NCBI RefSeq assembly: GCF_000876015.1
Contig: NZ_BBQM01000003.1
Location: 62,001-126,000, forward strand
Direction: 5' to 3'
From: Cupriavidus basilensis
Lineage (GTDB): Bacteria; Pseudomonadota; Gammaproteobacteria; Burkholderiales; Burkholderiaceae
Length of the DNA stretch: 64,000 nucleotides
The notes beneath the pieces are model-generated. The model saw only the letters and a program-made list of their open reading frames with translations. It ran no database searches and was not told where the DNA came from. Positions 18,525 to 28,533 of the stretch are shown one piece after another. The position numbers and the translations under genes were made by a program. How positions within the stretch are numbered: the first letter of the stretch is position 1; each line of letters starts with the position of its first letter.

Positions 18525-20672
18525 ATGGCATCCGACCTGATTTCCAACGCGGCCACCGCCTCCACCGCTTCCGCCATCGCGCGCCTGGTCAAGCCGCGCA
18601 GCGTGGCGGTCATCGGCGCCTCGGCCGACCCGGCCAAGACCTCGGGCCGCCCGGTGTCCTACCTGACGCGGCACGGCTTCGGCGGCGCCATCTACCCGGT
18701 CAACCCGAAGGTGGACACCATCGGCGGCATCCGCTGCTACCCGGACATCGGCTCGCTGCCCGAGGTGCCGGACGTGGGCATCGTGCTGCTCGGCGCCGAG
18801 CGCGCGCAGCACGCCGTGCGCGAGCTGGCCGCGCGCGGCACCGGCGCGGCCATCGTGCTGGCCAGCGGCTACACCGAGACCGGCGCCGAGGGCGCGCGCC
18901 GCCAGGCCGAGCTGGTCGAGGCGGCCGGCAGCATGCGCCTGCTCGGGCCCAACACCATCGGGCTGGTCAACGTGACCGACGGCATTCCGCTGTCGGCCAG
19001 CGGCGCGCTGGAGATGGAGCATTTCCCGGCCGGCAGCATCGGCGTGGTGTCGCAGAGCGGCGGCATCCTCGGCGCCCTGCTGTCGCGCGCCGCGGCGCGC
19101 GGCATCGGCCTGTCCAAGCTGGTCTCCACCAGCAACGAGGCCGACCTCGACCTGGCCGACTTCATCGACTACCTGGCCGACGACGAAGCCACCCGCGTGA
19201 TCGCGCTGTACGTGGAAAGCGTGCGCGACCCGGCGCGCTTCCGCGCCGCCGCGCTCAAGGCGGCGGCCGCCGGCAAGCCCGTGGTGGCCTTCAAGATCGG
19301 CCGCTCCGAGGCCGGCGCGCGCGCGGCGGTCTCGCATACCGGCGCGCTGGCCGGCGCCGACCGCATGTACGACGCGCTGTTCCGCCAGGTCGGCGTGATC
19401 CGCGCGCAGACCTTCGCCGACCTGATCGACATTCCCGCCGCGCTGGCGGCCGGGCGCGTGCTGCGCGGCCGGCGCGTGGCGGTGCTGACCTCGACCGGCG
19501 GCGCCGGCACGCTGGTGTCGGACAGCCTGGGCGTGTCCGGCTTCGAGACGCCGCCGCCCGACGCGGCCACCGCGGCGCAGCTGCGCGCGCTGCAGAACGG
19601 CGACCACGCCGCGCTGGACCGCAACCCGATCGACGTCACGCTGGCCGGCCTGCAGCCCGACCTGCTGCGCGCGGCCATCCGCACGCTGCTCGACAGCCCG
19701 GGCTACGACGCCGTGGCGGTGATCGTCGGCTCCTCCGGCCTGGCCATGCCGGACCTGATGGCCGACGCCATCCGCGACTGCCTGCCGGGCAGCGACAAGC
19801 CGGTGCTGGCCTACGTCAGCCCGCACGCGCCGCACGTGGCCGCGGTGCTGAACCAGCGCGGCGTGCCGGCCTTCAGCGCGCCGGAAAGCTGCGCCGCGGC
19901 GCTGGGCGCGATGTTCGACGCGGCGCGCCTGCGCGCGGCGGCGGAGCAGGCGTTGGCGGCCGCGCCTGTCGCGCCTGTCGCGCCCGCCGCCGGCATCGCG
20001 GACCTGCCGTCCGGCTCGCTCGACGAGGCGCAGGCCAAGGCGCTGTTCGCGCGCTTCGGCGTGCCCACGGTGCGCGAGACGGTGGTGCGCGACGATGCGC
20101 AGGCGCAGGCCGCCGCGCGCGCGCTCGGCGAGCGCGTGGTGCTGAAGATCCTGTCGTCGGAGATCACGCACAAGAGCGACGTCGGCGGCGTGGCGGTCGG
20201 CGTGGCGCCGCAGGACGTGCCCGCGCGGCTGGCGGCGATGCGCGCCGAGGTGGCCGGCCACACCGGCCGCGAGCCGGAGCGCTTCCTGGTGCAGGAGATG
20301 GTCGGCGGCGGCGTCGAGATGATCCTCGGCCTGCACCGCGACGCGCTCGGCACCGCGGTGCTGCTCGGCATGGGCGGCGTCGCCGCCGAGCTGTTCCAGG
20401 ACACCACCCTGCGCCTGCTGCCGCCCGGCGGTGCGCTGTCGCGCGAAGAGGCGGCGGCGATGGCGCGCGAGCTCAAGACGTGGCCGCTGCTGGACGGCTA
20501 CCGCGGCCGCCCCAGGGCGGACGTGCCGGCGCTAGCCGAGGCCATCGTCGCGTTCTCGCGCATGGCCGCCGCGCTCGGCGAGCGGCTGGTGGAGGCCGAG
20601 ATCAACCCGGTGTTCGTGCTGCCGGCCGGGCAGGGCGTGCGCGCCGCCGACGGCGTCGCGGTCATCGCCTAG
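18525..20672 (+). CDS. Acyl-CoA synthetase (NDP-forming), fused alpha-beta type
   Basis: The 715-residue protein has a CoA-binding Rossmann domain (SVAVIGASADPAKTSGRPVSYL), a succinyl-CoA ligase-like domain with the phosphohistidine region (SHTGALAGADRMYDALFRQVGVIRA) and a C-terminal ATP-grasp domain (about residues 495-715; VLKILSSEITHKSDVGGVAVGV). This is the single-chain acetate-CoA ligase (ADP-forming) family, also found in CoA pathways for aromatic acids. It is the last gene of the 16674-20672 operon and probably makes or uses the acyl-CoA handled by the hydratase upstream. Confidence 0.85.
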   Translation: MASDLISNAATASTASAIARLVKPRSVAVIGASADPAKTSGRPVSYLTRHGFGGAIYPVNPKVDTIGGIRCYPDIGSLPEVPDVGIVLLGAERAQHAVRELAARGTGAAIVLASGYTETGAEGARRQAELVEAAGSMRLLGPNTIGLVNVTDGIPLSASGALEMEHFPAGSIGVVSQSGGILGALLSRAAARGIGLSKLVSTSNEADLDLADFIDYLADDEATRVIALYVESVRDPARFRAAALKAAAAGKPVVAFKIGRSEAGARAAVSHTGALAGADRMYDALFRQVGVIRAQTFADLIDIPAALAAGRVLRGRRVAVLTSTGGAGTLVSDSLGVSGFETPPPDAATAAQLRALQNGDHAALDRNPIDVTLAGLQPDLLRAAIRTLLDSPGYDAVAVIVGSSGLAMPDLMADAIRDCLPGSDKPVLAYVSPHAPHVAAVLNQRGVPAFSAPESCAAALGAMFDAARLRAAAEQALAAAPVAPVAPAAGIADLPSGSLDEAQAKALFARFGVPTVRETVVRDDAQAQAAARALGERVVLKILSSEITHKSDVGGVAVGVAPQDVPARLAAMRAEVAGHTGREPERFLVQEMVGGGVEMILGLHRDALGTAVLLGMGGVAAELFQDTTLRLLPPGGALSREEAAAMARELKTWPLLDGYRGRPRADVPALAEAIVAFSRMAAALGERLVEAEINPVFVLPAGQGVRAADGVAVIA

Positions 20673-20733
20673 CCGGGACTCGCGCCGGGGGCTCGCGCGC
20701 CGGGCCGGTCTGTGCCAGACTGCTGCCCTCGGC

Positions 20734-20762
20734 GCCGCATTTCCGTCCAGCGGAAATGCGGC
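20734..20762. promoter_or_regulatory. 12-bp inverted repeat ahead of the IclR gene
   Basis: Perfect 12-bp arms (20734-20745 and 20751-20762) flank a 5-bp centre, with the core TTCC-N7-GGAA at 20741-20755. This fits an IclR-family operator for autorepression. It overlaps an in-frame ATG at 20756, which argues that translation starts further down at the GTG at 20786. Confidence 0.6.
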
Positions 20763-20785
20763 GTCCCATGCCATCGGAGGCCGCA

Positions 20786-21589
20786 GTGGATTCGGAGGAT
20801 GCAAGCAGCCGCGCGCGCGGGCGGCCAGCCAGCCAGCTTGCCAACCGCTCGCTGGAGCGCGGCATCGCGCTGCTGCGCGCGTTCCGGCCCGGCTCCGAGG
20901 TGCTCGGCAATGGCGAGCTGGCCGAGCGCACCGGGCTGGCGCGCTCCACCGTCAGCCGCCTGACGCAAAGCCTGGTCGAGACCGGCTTCCTGCAATACGA
21001 CCCCGACCTGCGCGCCTACCGCCTCGGCGCGCCGGTGCTGAGCCTGGCGCACGCCATGCGCACCGGCTCCACCGTGCTGCAGCTGGCCGCGCCGCTGATG
21101 CGCGAGCTGGCGCAGGCCGAGCACATCAACGTCGGGCTGGCGATGGCCGACCAGGACGAGATGGTCTACCTGGAATCGATCCGCTACAGCCGCAAGGTGT
21201 CGCTGCGCAACGTGGTGACGGGCCAGCGCGTGCCCATCGCGCTGACCTCGCTGGGCCGCGCCTGGCTGGCGGCCGCGCCCGCGCATGAGCGCGAGGCGCT
21301 GATGCGGCAGTTCCGCCAGCGCTTCTCCGCGCACTGGCCCGAGCTGGAAGCGGAGATCCTCGAGGCCATCGACCACGTGCAGCGGCACGGCTGGTGCGCC
21401 GCCGGCTGGCAGCCCGAGGTGGTGGCGCTGTCCACGCCGATGCAGCTTGGCCACTATCCGCTCCACGTGCTCAACGTCAGCACCTCCACGCGCGCCGGCG
21501 TGGCGGCGGCCAGCCGCGAGCTCAGGCCGCACCTGATGCGGCTGGCGGCGCAATTGCGGCAGGCCTTCGAGCAGGCGCGGCCGGACTGA
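20786..21589 (+). CDS. IclR-family transcriptional regulator
   Basis: The 267-residue protein has an N-terminal winged helix (LANRSLERGIALLRAF, then ELAERTGLARSTVSRLTQSLVETGFL) and an IclR effector-binding domain (about 95-260). The GTG at 20786 has a strong GGAGG five bases upstream and begins MDSEDASSRARG. The ATGs at 20756 and 20768 lack a ribosome binding site, and the first lies within the operator. It follows the tctC/hydratase/synthetase operon and a shared operator pattern suggests that it controls that operon. Confidence 0.85.
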   Translation: MDSEDASSRARGRPASQLANRSLERGIALLRAFRPGSEVLGNGELAERTGLARSTVSRLTQSLVETGFLQYDPDLRAYRLGAPVLSLAHAMRTGSTVLQLAAPLMRELAQAEHINVGLAMADQDEMVYLESIRYSRKVSLRNVVTGQRVPIALTSLGRAWLAAAPAHEREALMRQFRQRFSAHWPELEAEILEAIDHVQRHGWCAAGWQPEVVALSTPMQLGHYPLHVLNVSTSTRAGVAAASRELRPHLMRLAAQLRQAFEQARPD

Positions 21590-21758
21590 CGGGACGGGCA
21601 GGGCGCACATGGCGCGGCGGCGCGGATCGGTCCGTCCGCCGCGCCACGTGGCTGGCCGGCCATTTCCCGCGCCGCGGTCGGGCGGCGCCTGACTGCCTTC
21701 CTGCGCTTCTTCCTGCATCTCCTCCTCATCCCGCCGGGGACCGCGTCCGCATAATTAC

Positions 21759-21787
21759 TTGACATATAAACTATATAGATCTAAATT
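21759..21787 (+). promoter_or_regulatory. Sigma-70-type promoter of the aminobenzoyl-CoA operon
   Basis: TTGACA, a 17-bp spacer and TAAATT lie in a markedly AT-rich block about 100 bp upstream of the monooxygenase gene at 21887. The spacer contains overlapping palindromic ATATA elements that could be a repressor site. Confidence 0.55.
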
Positions 21788-21886
21788 AAATTGCGCCCCA
21801 CGATAACGGAACCGCTGAATGGCCGGATGCCGGAACAGCGGCCGGAACAGCGCAACGGACGAGCGCAAGCTCAAGGAGACCTGGTG

Positions 21887-24211
21887 ATGAAGATCGTTTG
21901 CATCGGCGGCGGCCCGGCGGGCCTGTATTTCGCGCTGCTCATGAAGCAGCAGAACCCGCGGCACGAGATCGTGGTGGTGGAGCGCAACAAGCCTTATGAC
22001 ACCTTCGGCTGGGGGGTGGTGTTCTCGGACGCCACGATGGACAACATGCGCCGCTGGGACCCCGTCACGGCCGACGCGATCCAGCAGGCCTTCAACCACT
22101 GGGACGACATCGAGCTGGAATTCAAGGGCCAGGTGATCCGCTCGGGCGGGCACGGCTTCGTCGGCATCGGCCGCAAGAAGCTGCTCAACATCCTGCAGGA
22201 GCGCTGCGAGCAGCTTGGCGTGAAGCTGGTGTTCGAGACCGAGGCCGACTCCGACACCGACTATCCCGACGCCGATCTCGTCATCGCCAGCGACGGCATC
22301 AATTCCCGCGTCCGCGACAAGTATGCCGGGACCTTCCGGCCCGACGTGGTGGTGCGGCCCAACCGCTATATCTGGCTGGGCACGCACAAGCTGTACGACG
22401 CCTTCACCTTCCTGTTCGAGAAGACCGAGCACGGCTGGTTCCAGGCGCACATCTACAAGTTCGACGACAAGACCACCACCTTCATCGTCGAATGTCCCGA
22501 GCACGTGTGGCTCGCGCACGGGCTGGACAAGGCCGACCAGGAACAGTCGATCGCCTTCTGCGAGAAGCTGTTCGCCGCCAACCTCAAGGGCGCCCCGCTG
22601 ATGACCAACGCGCGCCACCTGCGCGGTTCGGCGTGGCTCAACTTCCAGCGCGTGGTGTGCGAACAGTGGTGGCTGCGCAATGCGCACGGCAGCCACGTGG
22701 TGCTGATGGGCGACGCCGTGCACACCGCGCACTTCGCCATCGGCTCGGGCACCAAGCTCGCCTTCGAGGACGCCATCGAGCTGACCCGGCAGTTCCGCCT
22801 GCTCGGCGACAGCCCCGACCAGATCGAGGCCGTGCTCACGCGCTACCAGGAAGCGCGCCGCATCGAGACGCTGCGCCTGCAGAACGCGGCGTGGAACGCG
22901 ATGGAATGGTTCGAGGTCTGCGGTGAGCGCTACTGCGACCAGTTCGAGCCGCCGCAGTTCATGTACTCCATGCTCACGCGCAGCCAGCGCATCAGCCACG
23001 AGAACCTGCGCCTGCGCGACCAGCCGTGGCTGGAAGGCTACGAGCGCTGGCTGGCGCGGCGCGCGGGCGTGCCGGTGGCGGACGGCAGCGCGCCGCCGCC
23101 GCCGATGTTCACGCCGTACACGGTGCGCGGGGTCACGCTCAAGAACCGTATCGTGGTCTCGCCGATGGCGCAGTACTCGGCCGTGGACGGCGAGCCCGGC
23201 GACTATCACCTCGTGCATCTGGGCGCGCGCGCGATGGGCGGCGCCGGGCTGGTGTTCGCCGAGATGACCTGCGTCAGCGCCGAGGGCCGCATCACACCGG
23301 GATGCCCGGGCATGTACACGCCGCGGCAGCAGGCGGCGTGGCAGCGCATCGTCTCGTGGATCCATGCCAGCACCGACGCGAAGTTCGCCATGCAGATCGG
23401 CCATGCCGGCGCCAAGGCGTCGACGCGCGCGGCCTGGGACGGCATCGACCAGCCGCTGGCGTCCGGCAACTGGCCGGTGATGGCGGCCTCGCCGCAGCAG
23501 TATCTCGAAGGCGTGAGCCAGACCGCGCGCGAGATGAGCCGGCGCGACATGGACGAAGTCAAGGCGCAGTTCGTCAACGCGGCCAAGGCCGCGGCGGAGA
23601 TCGGCGTGGACTGGCTCGAGCTGCATTGCGCGCACGGCTACCTGCTGTCGGGCTTCATTTCGCCGCTGACCAACCACCGCACCGACGAATACGGCGGCAG
23701 CCTGGCCAACCGCCTGCGCTATCCGCTCGAGGTGTTCGCCGCGGTGCGCGCCGCATGGCCGCAGGACAAGCCGATGTCGGTGCGCATCTCCGCGCACGAC
23801 TGGGTCGAGGGCGGCATCACGCCGGACGACGCGGTGGAGATCGCGCGCGCGTTCAAGGCCGCGGGCGCCGACATGATCGACTGCTCCTCGGGCCAGGTCA
23901 GCAAGAAGGAGAAGCCGGTCTACGGCCGCATGTTCCAGACGCCGTTCGCCGACCGCATCCGCCAGGAAGCGGGCATCCCGACCATCGCCGTGGGCGCCAT
24001 CAGCGAAGCCGACCACGCCAACAGCATCCTCGCCGCGGGCCGCGCCGACCTGTGCGCGGTGGCGCGCCCGCACCTGGCCAACCCGGCGTGGACGCTGACC
24101 GAGGCGGCCAAGATCGGCTACGCGCCGGTGGACTGGCCGCGCCAGTACCGCTCAGCCAAGGCCCAGATGGAGGCGAACTTCGCGCGCGAGAAAGCCGCTT
24201 CGGCGAACTGA
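21887..24211 (+). CDS. 2-aminobenzoyl-CoA (or salicylyl-CoA) monooxygenase/reductase, bifunctional
   Basis: The 774-residue fusion has an N-terminal FAD monooxygenase ([15 protein letters not shown] dinucleotide motif; [22 protein letters not shown]) and, from about residue 410, an old-yellow-enzyme domain ([20 protein letters not shown]; catalytic [19 protein letters not shown]). This is the layout of 2-aminobenzoyl-CoA monooxygenase/reductase of Azoarcus evansii and of the enzymes annotated as salicylyl-CoA 5-hydroxylase. The ATG at 21887 has AGGAG upstream. The CoA ligase and RidA genes downstream favour an aminated substrate (anthranilate), but salicylate is not excluded. Confidence 0.85.
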   Translation: MKIVCIGGGPAGLYFALLMKQQNPRHEIVVVERNKPYDTFGWGVVFSDATMDNMRRWDPVTADAIQQAFNHWDDIELEFKGQVIRSGGHGFVGIGRKKLLNILQERCEQLGVKLVFETEADSDTDYPDADLVIASDGINSRVRDKYAGTFRPDVVVRPNRYIWLGTHKLYDAFTFLFEKTEHGWFQAHIYKFDDKTTTFIVECPEHVWLAHGLDKADQEQSIAFCEKLFAANLKGAPLMTNARHLRGSAWLNFQRVVCEQWWLRNAHGSHVVLMGDAVHTAHFAIGSGTKLAFEDAIELTRQFRLLGDSPDQIEAVLTRYQEARRIETLRLQNAAWNAMEWFEVCGERYCDQFEPPQFMYSMLTRSQRISHENLRLRDQPWLEGYERWLARRAGVPVADGSAPPPPMFTPYTVRGVTLKNRIVVSPMAQYSAVDGEPGDYHLVHLGARAMGGAGLVFAEMTCVSAEGRITPGCPGMYTPRQQAAWQRIVSWIHASTDAKFAMQIGHAGAKASTRAAWDGIDQPLASGNWPVMAASPQQYLEGVSQTAREMSRRDMDEVKAQFVNAAKAAAEIGVDWLELHCAHGYLLSGFISPLTNHRTDEYGGSLANRLRYPLEVFAAVRAAWPQDKPMSVRISAHDWVEGGITPDDAVEIARAFKAAGADMIDCSSGQVSKKEKPVYGRMFQTPFADRIRQEAGIPTIAVGAISEADHANSILAAGRADLCAVARPHLANPAWTLTEAAKIGYAPVDWPRQYRSAKAQMEANFAREKAASAN

Positions 24212-24251
24212 CGCACGGCGACCATCCACACCGCACCGAGGAGACCGCGAC

Positions 24252-25865
24252 ATGGCCGACAGCGCCCACGTCGACACGTTCGCCCGCGACAACCTGCCAC
24301 CGGCCGAACTCCAGCCGGCGTACCGGTTCGAGCTGCCCGAGCTGCAGTTCGGCGAGCGCCTGAACTGCGCCACCGAGCTGCTCGACCGGCACGTCGGGCA
24401 GGGCCGCGGCGAGCGCATCTGCATCCGCGCGCCGGGGCTGGCGTGGACCTACGCCGAGCTGCGGGACAAGGCCAACCGCATCGCCAACGTGCTGGTGCGC
24501 GACATGGGGCTGGTGCCGGGCAACCGCGTGCTGCTGCGCGCGCCCAACAACCCCATGCTGGTGGCGTGCTGGTTCGCGGTGATGAAGGCCGGCGGCATCG
24601 CGGTGGCCACCATGCCGCTGCTGCGCGCCAAGGAGCTCAAGGCCATCGCCGCGATCGGCCGCGTCACGCACGCGCTGTGCGACGCGGCGCTGGCCGCCGA
24701 GTTGCGCCTGACCGCGCTCGACGCGCCGGCGCTGCGCCAGATCCGCCATTTCAACTACGACGGGCCGGACAGCCTGGAAGCGGCGATGGAGCGCGCCTCG
24801 CCGCATTTCGACAACGTCGACACCGCGGCCGACGACACCTGCATCTTCGGCTTCACCTCGGGCACCACCGGCGTGCCCAAGGCGACCATGCACTACCACC
24901 GCGACGTCATGGCCATCTGCGCCTGCTGGCCGCGCCACGTGCTGCGCGCGAACGAGGACGACGTCTTCATCGGCAGCCCGCCGCTGGCGTTCACCTTCGG
25001 CCTGGGCGGGCTGGTGCTGTTCCCGATGTCGCTGGGCGCCTCCACGGTGCTGCTGGAGAAGGCCAGCCCGCCGCAACTGCTGGACGGCATCGGCGAATTC
25101 GGCGCCACCGTGCTGTTCACCGCGCCCACGTCCTACCGCACGCTGGCCGCGCGCAGCATCGAGGTGCGGCGCACGCCGCTGCGCAAATGCGTGTCGGCCG
25201 GCGAGGTCCTGCCGGCGGCCACGCGCGCGCTGTGGAAGGAGGCCACCGGCATCGAGCTGATCGACGGCATCGGCGCGACCGAGATGCTGCACATCTTCAT
25301 CTCGCACGACGAGCGCGGCGCGCGCCCGGGCGCCACCGGCAAGCCGGTGCCCGGCTACCGCGCCAGGGTGGTGGACGCCGACGGCCGCGAAGTGCCGCCG
25401 GGCACCGTGGGCCAGCTTGCCGTGCAGGGTCCGACCGGATGCCGCTACCTGGCCGACGCGCGCCAGCGCGACTACGTGCGCGACGGCTGGAACCTCACCG
25501 GCGACGCCTACCTGATGGATGCCGACGGTTATTTCTTCTACCAGGCACGCGCCGACGACATGATCGTCTCGGCCGGCTACAACATCGCCGCGCCCGAGGT
25601 GGAGGACGCGCTGATCCTGCATCCGGCCGTGGCCGAGTGCGCGGTGATCGGCGTGCCCGACGGCGAGCGCGGCCAGATCGTCAAGGCCTTCGTCGTGCTG
25701 CGCCCGGGGCAGGCCGGCGACGCGGCGATGGCGAAGGCGCTGCAGGACTTCGTCAAGCAGACCGTGGCGCCCTACAAGTACCCGCGCGCCGTCGAATTCA
25801 CCGACAAGCTGCCGCGCACGCAGACCGGCAAGCTGCAGCGCTTCAAGCTGCACGGGCCGCAATGA
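24252..25865 (+). CDS. Benzoate-type CoA ligase (probably 2-aminobenzoate-CoA ligase)
   Basis: The 537-residue AMP-forming ligase has the P-loop-like motif FGFTSGTTGVPKATMHYHRD, the GIGATEMLHIFISH motif of the benzoate/aminobenzoate subgroup, the hinge region AGYNIAAPEVEDAL and the C-terminal catalytic Lys in PRTQTGKLQRFKL. It would activate the aromatic acid to its CoA thioester for the monooxygenase encoded 40 bp upstream. It lies in one operon with that gene and the RidA gene. Confidence 0.87.
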   Translation: MADSAHVDTFARDNLPPAELQPAYRFELPELQFGERLNCATELLDRHVGQGRGERICIRAPGLAWTYAELRDKANRIANVLVRDMGLVPGNRVLLRAPNNPMLVACWFAVMKAGGIAVATMPLLRAKELKAIAAIGRVTHALCDAALAAELRLTALDAPALRQIRHFNYDGPDSLEAAMERASPHFDNVDTAADDTCIFGFTSGTTGVPKATMHYHRDVMAICACWPRHVLRANEDDVFIGSPPLAFTFGLGGLVLFPMSLGASTVLLEKASPPQLLDGIGEFGATVLFTAPTSYRTLAARSIEVRRTPLRKCVSAGEVLPAATRALWKEATGIELIDGIGATEMLHIFISHDERGARPGATGKPVPGYRARVVDADGREVPPGTVGQLAVQGPTGCRYLADARQRDYVRDGWNLTGDAYLMDADGYFFYQARADDMIVSAGYNIAAPEVEDALILHPAVAECAVIGVPDGERGQIVKAFVVLRPGQAGDAAMAKALQDFVKQTVAPYKYPRAVEFTDKLPRTQTGKLQRFKLHGPQ

Positions 25866-25923
25866 GCGCGGGCTTGACCGTCAGGCAACCGACAAGAACC
25901 CAACCGACCTGGAGCCAATCGTC

Positions 25924-26316
25924 ATGCAAGTCCTCCTTCCTCCCGGCTGGCCGCGCCCGCGCGGCTACGCCAACGGCGTATCCGCGCGCGGCCGCACGGT
26001 GTTCGTGGCCGGCATGATCGGCTGGGATGCCGACGGCGTGTTCCACACCGACGACCTCGCGGGGCAGGTGCGCCAGGCGCTGTCGAACATCGTCGCGGTG
26101 CTCGCGGCCGGCGGCGCCCGCCCCGAGCACATCGTGCGCATGACCTGGTACGTCACCGACAAGCGCGCCTACGTGGCCGCCTACCCGGAGATCGGCAAGG
26201 CCTTCCGCGAGATCATCGGCAGCTTCAACGCGGCCATGACCGCGGTGGAGGTCTCGGCGCTGATCGAGGACCGCGCCAAGGTGGAGATCGAAGTCACGGC
26301 GGTGGCGCCGGACTGA
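25924..26316 (+). CDS. RidA-family enamine/imine deaminase
   Basis: The 130-residue single-domain YjgF/YER057c/UK114 protein has the family features GRTVFVAGMIGWD, QVRQALSNIVAVLAAGG and the Arg in HIVRMTWYVTD, followed by MTAVEVSALIEDRAKVEIEVTAVA. RidA proteins hydrolyse enamine or imine intermediates. In this operon it may deaminate an aminated ring product formed from 2-aminobenzoyl-CoA, which is inference from context. Confidence 0.85.
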   Translation: MQVLLPPGWPRPRGYANGVSARGRTVFVAGMIGWDADGVFHTDDLAGQVRQALSNIVAVLAAGGARPEHIVRMTWYVTDKRAYVAAYPEIGKAFREIIGSFNAAMTAVEVSALIEDRAKVEIEVTAVAPD

Positions 26317-26521
26317 GGGCAAAAAAAAGAGCCCGTGCGGCGGACTCGAAGCGGCTCTCTCTGGTTCATCCTCTTGGCGGGTTTCTCCTCCAACTCTTCC
26401 GGTCGGGCGCTCGTGTCGAATGAGCGGGACCAGTGTAGCGGCGGAGGTTCGCCACGGCAGCTAGGGAAAGCGATCAGGCACGCCCGCGTGTTTCCACGCT
26501 TGCGCCGCGCTGCCGCCATCG

Positions 26522-26755
26522 CTATCGCTCCGGCCGGGTGATGCGCTCCACGGCACGGCGGATGACGGGCGCCGCCAACACGACGACCGGCAGCATGACC
26601 AGCCACGACATGGCCCACGAGCGCAGCCAGTGACCGATGAAGGTGCCTTCGGCGACGAAGGGCAGGTTCGCGATGGCCGCGGCGATCGCGCAGGTCAGTC
26701 CCGACTGGAGAACGCCAAAGACGAAATGGCCGTATCGGCTGGGAATATGCGGCAT
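26522..26755 (-). CDS. DUF2798 small membrane protein
   Basis: The 77-residue protein has two transmembrane helices (FGVLQSGLTCAIAAAIANL and SWLVMLPVVVLAAPVIRRAV), the layout of DUF2798. The ATG at 26755 is chosen because it starts just before the first helix. It follows the isochorismatase-like gene on the same strand. Its function is unknown. The 205 bp between it and the RidA stop hold no gene. Confidence 0.7.
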   Translation of the reverse strand: MPHIPSRYGHFVFGVLQSGLTCAIAAAIANLPFVAEGTFIGHWLRSWAMSWLVMLPVVVLAAPVIRRAVERITRPER

Positions 26756-26860
26756 GGGGTCCGGCCTGCGTTTGCGAAGGCGTTTGCTGAGGCGTTTGCG
26801 ACGGAGGAGAGGCGCCGGCGGGAGCGGCACGGCGCGCCGGCCGTGCCGCTCCCGGCCGCG

Positions 26861-27595
26861 CTACGCGAGTTGCGCCACCGCTTCCCGGGTCGTCCACAGC
26901 GCGTGCGCGAGGAACCGGTAGTTGATGATGGCGGCCAGATAACCGTCCCCGTCGGGCAGGCGTGGGCCGGCGGTGGCGTCCCGGACCACGGCGACCTCGA
27001 AGCCCTGTTCGATCAGTTCGCGCAGATGCGACTCGATGCACATGTTGGCTGCCATGCCGGCCAGGATGACCTGCGAGACGCCCTTCTTGCGCAACTGCAA
27101 CACGAGATCGTTGGTCTCCGGGCCATAGACCTTGTGCGGCGAGGCGATGACGGTCTTGCCGTCGAGGATGTAGGGCTTGTATTCCTCGAGGAAGTCGGCG
27201 CCGGAACCCTCGAACTCGTCCACGGTGAGCGAGCCCTTGCGGTCGAACATGCCGATGCTGTGCATGACCTTCTCCAGGGGGCCGCCGAAATGCCATTCGT
27301 GGTCCTGGGGATAGTAGTAGTGCGGCGACACGGCGACCGTGATCGCGGCGGCCTTGGCGGCCTGGAACAACCGGCCGATGTTGGCCACCGTGTCGTTCTC
27401 CGTGATGCTGGCGCCGACCATCGACCAGGTTGCGCCCTGCGGGCTCAGGAAGTCGTTCTGGGGATCGACCACCACCAGCGCGGCCTTGGTGAGGTCCAGT
27501 CTGAAGCCGGTCGCCGGCAAGGCGGGGTTCGCCGGATCGGCGTAGGGGCTGGCCGCGGTCTGCTGGTTCGCGTCGGAGCTGCTTTGCTGGGTCAT
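26861..27595 (-). CDS. Isochorismatase-like cysteine hydrolase
   Basis: The 244-residue protein has the family signatures: ALVVVDPQNDFLSPQG with the catalytic Asp, the Lys of ASPHKVYGPETNDL, and VSQVILAGMAANMCIESHLREL with the nucleophilic Cys. Members cleave amides or enol ethers such as isochorismate, N-carbamoylsarcosine or nicotinamide; the substrate here is unknown. It lies next to a TetR gene read in the same direction, and the intervening operator suggests repression by that TetR. Confidence 0.83.
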   Translation of the reverse strand: MTQQSSSDANQQTAASPYADPANPALPATGFRLDLTKAALVVVDPQNDFLSPQGATWSMVGASITENDTVANIGRLFQAAKAAAITVAVSPHYYYPQDHEWHFGGPLEKVMHSIGMFDRKGSLTVDEFEGSGADFLEEYKPYILDGKTVIASPHKVYGPETNDLVLQLRKKGVSQVILAGMAANMCIESHLRELIEQGFEVAVVRDATAGPRLPDGDGYLAAIINYRFLAHALWTTREAVAQLA

Positions 27596-27671
27596 GACAT
27601 TCCTCTGTGCTCGGGATGGATTGGTGCTTCGGGGACTGGCGGACGGCTCCCGCCGGATCCGGCCGGTCTCT

Positions 27672-27698
27672 TTTATAAGTGACCAGTCGGTTTATAAA
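27672..27698. promoter_or_regulatory. TetR-type operator before the isochorismatase-like gene
   Basis: TTTATAA and TTATAAA arms flank a centre containing GACCAGTCGGT. The core AGTCGGT recurs in the dyad ahead of the TetR gene (28336-28351), so the same protein probably binds both. Confidence 0.55.
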
Positions 27699-27711
27699 AA
27701 ACGGAAAAAAA

Positions 27712-28302
27712 TCAGCGCAGCAGGCGCGGCAGGACAAGGCTCTCGAAACGCGCGAGCGCCGCGCCGCTGCGCTCGACCTTGCCGCGCATCACCGCGCCTT
27801 CGAAGCCTTCGACGAGAATCGCCGCGAGCGCGTCCGGATCCTGCCCGGCCGCCAGATCGCCGCGCTCCTGCGCTTCGCGCAGGCAGGCGCTCAGCGCGCT
27901 TTCCCAGCGGCCCAGCACGCCGGACAACACCTGCCGCGTTTCCGCGCTGTTGTTCGACAGCTCCAGCGACAGGTTGCCGATCAGGCAGCCCAGCGTGAAA
28001 TCATGGCGGCGATGGTCCTCGGACAAGGCATGGAAGAACCGCGCAACGCGCTCGAGCGGCCGGACGCGCGCGTCGTACAGGAGCGGCCCGTGCCTGGCCT
28101 CGATCGACAGCCAGTAGCCTTCGAGGATCTCGCCGGCAAACGACTCCTTGCTGTCGAAGTAGTTGTAGAACGAGCCCTTCGGCACCTCGGCCGCGGCCGT
28201 GATGTCCTGCACGCCGCAGCCGTTGAAGCCCAGCTCGAGCACCACGTCGCGCCCGGCGGCCAGCAGGCGGGAACGGACTTCGGGATTGGCGGGTCTTGGC
28301 AT
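27712..28302 (-). CDS. TetR-family transcriptional regulator
   Basis: The 196-residue protein has an N-terminal helix-turn-helix of the AcrR type (RLLAAGRDVVLELGF, then TAAAEVPKGSFYNYFDSKESFA) and a helical ligand-binding domain of the TetR_C family. The GSFYNYF recognition helix is typical of regulators of oxidoreductase or hydrolase genes. It should repress itself (site at 28336-28351) and the isochorismatase-like gene downstream (site at 27672-27698). Confidence 0.87.
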   Translation of the reverse strand: MPRPANPEVRSRLLAAGRDVVLELGFNGCGVQDITAAAEVPKGSFYNYFDSKESFAGEILEGYWLSIEARHGPLLYDARVRPLERVARFFHALSEDHRRHDFTLGCLIGNLSLELSNNSAETRQVLSGVLGRWESALSACLREAQERGDLAAGQDPDALAAILVEGFEGAVMRGKVERSGAALARFESLVLPRLLR

Positions 28303-28335
28303 GGTGGATCGTGCTATGGGTTGGGACGGGTTTTA

Positions 28336-28351
28336 AGATAGTCGGTCATCT
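28336..28351. promoter_or_regulatory. TetR autoregulatory dyad
   Basis: AGAT-AGTCGGTC-ATCT lies 34 bp upstream of the TetR start codon and shares AGTCGGT with the site at 27672-27698. The rest of the 267-bp gap up to the antitoxin gene holds only that gene's repeats and no further gene. Confidence 0.5.
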
Positions 28352-28533
28352 ATTTATTGTCAATGGGAAGTTGGTTTGTTTCGTTGATTGGATGATCGAG
28401 GGGGAGAAGCCCGGCGTGTTGCCGGCGTTCGGGACGACGCGCGCCAAGGGGAGGTGAGTCGTGCGCAGTGTTCACTTGCGGAAGACCGGCGTCATCGGAC
28501 GTGTTCATTCTTCTGGTCGACATCGGGATGTCG

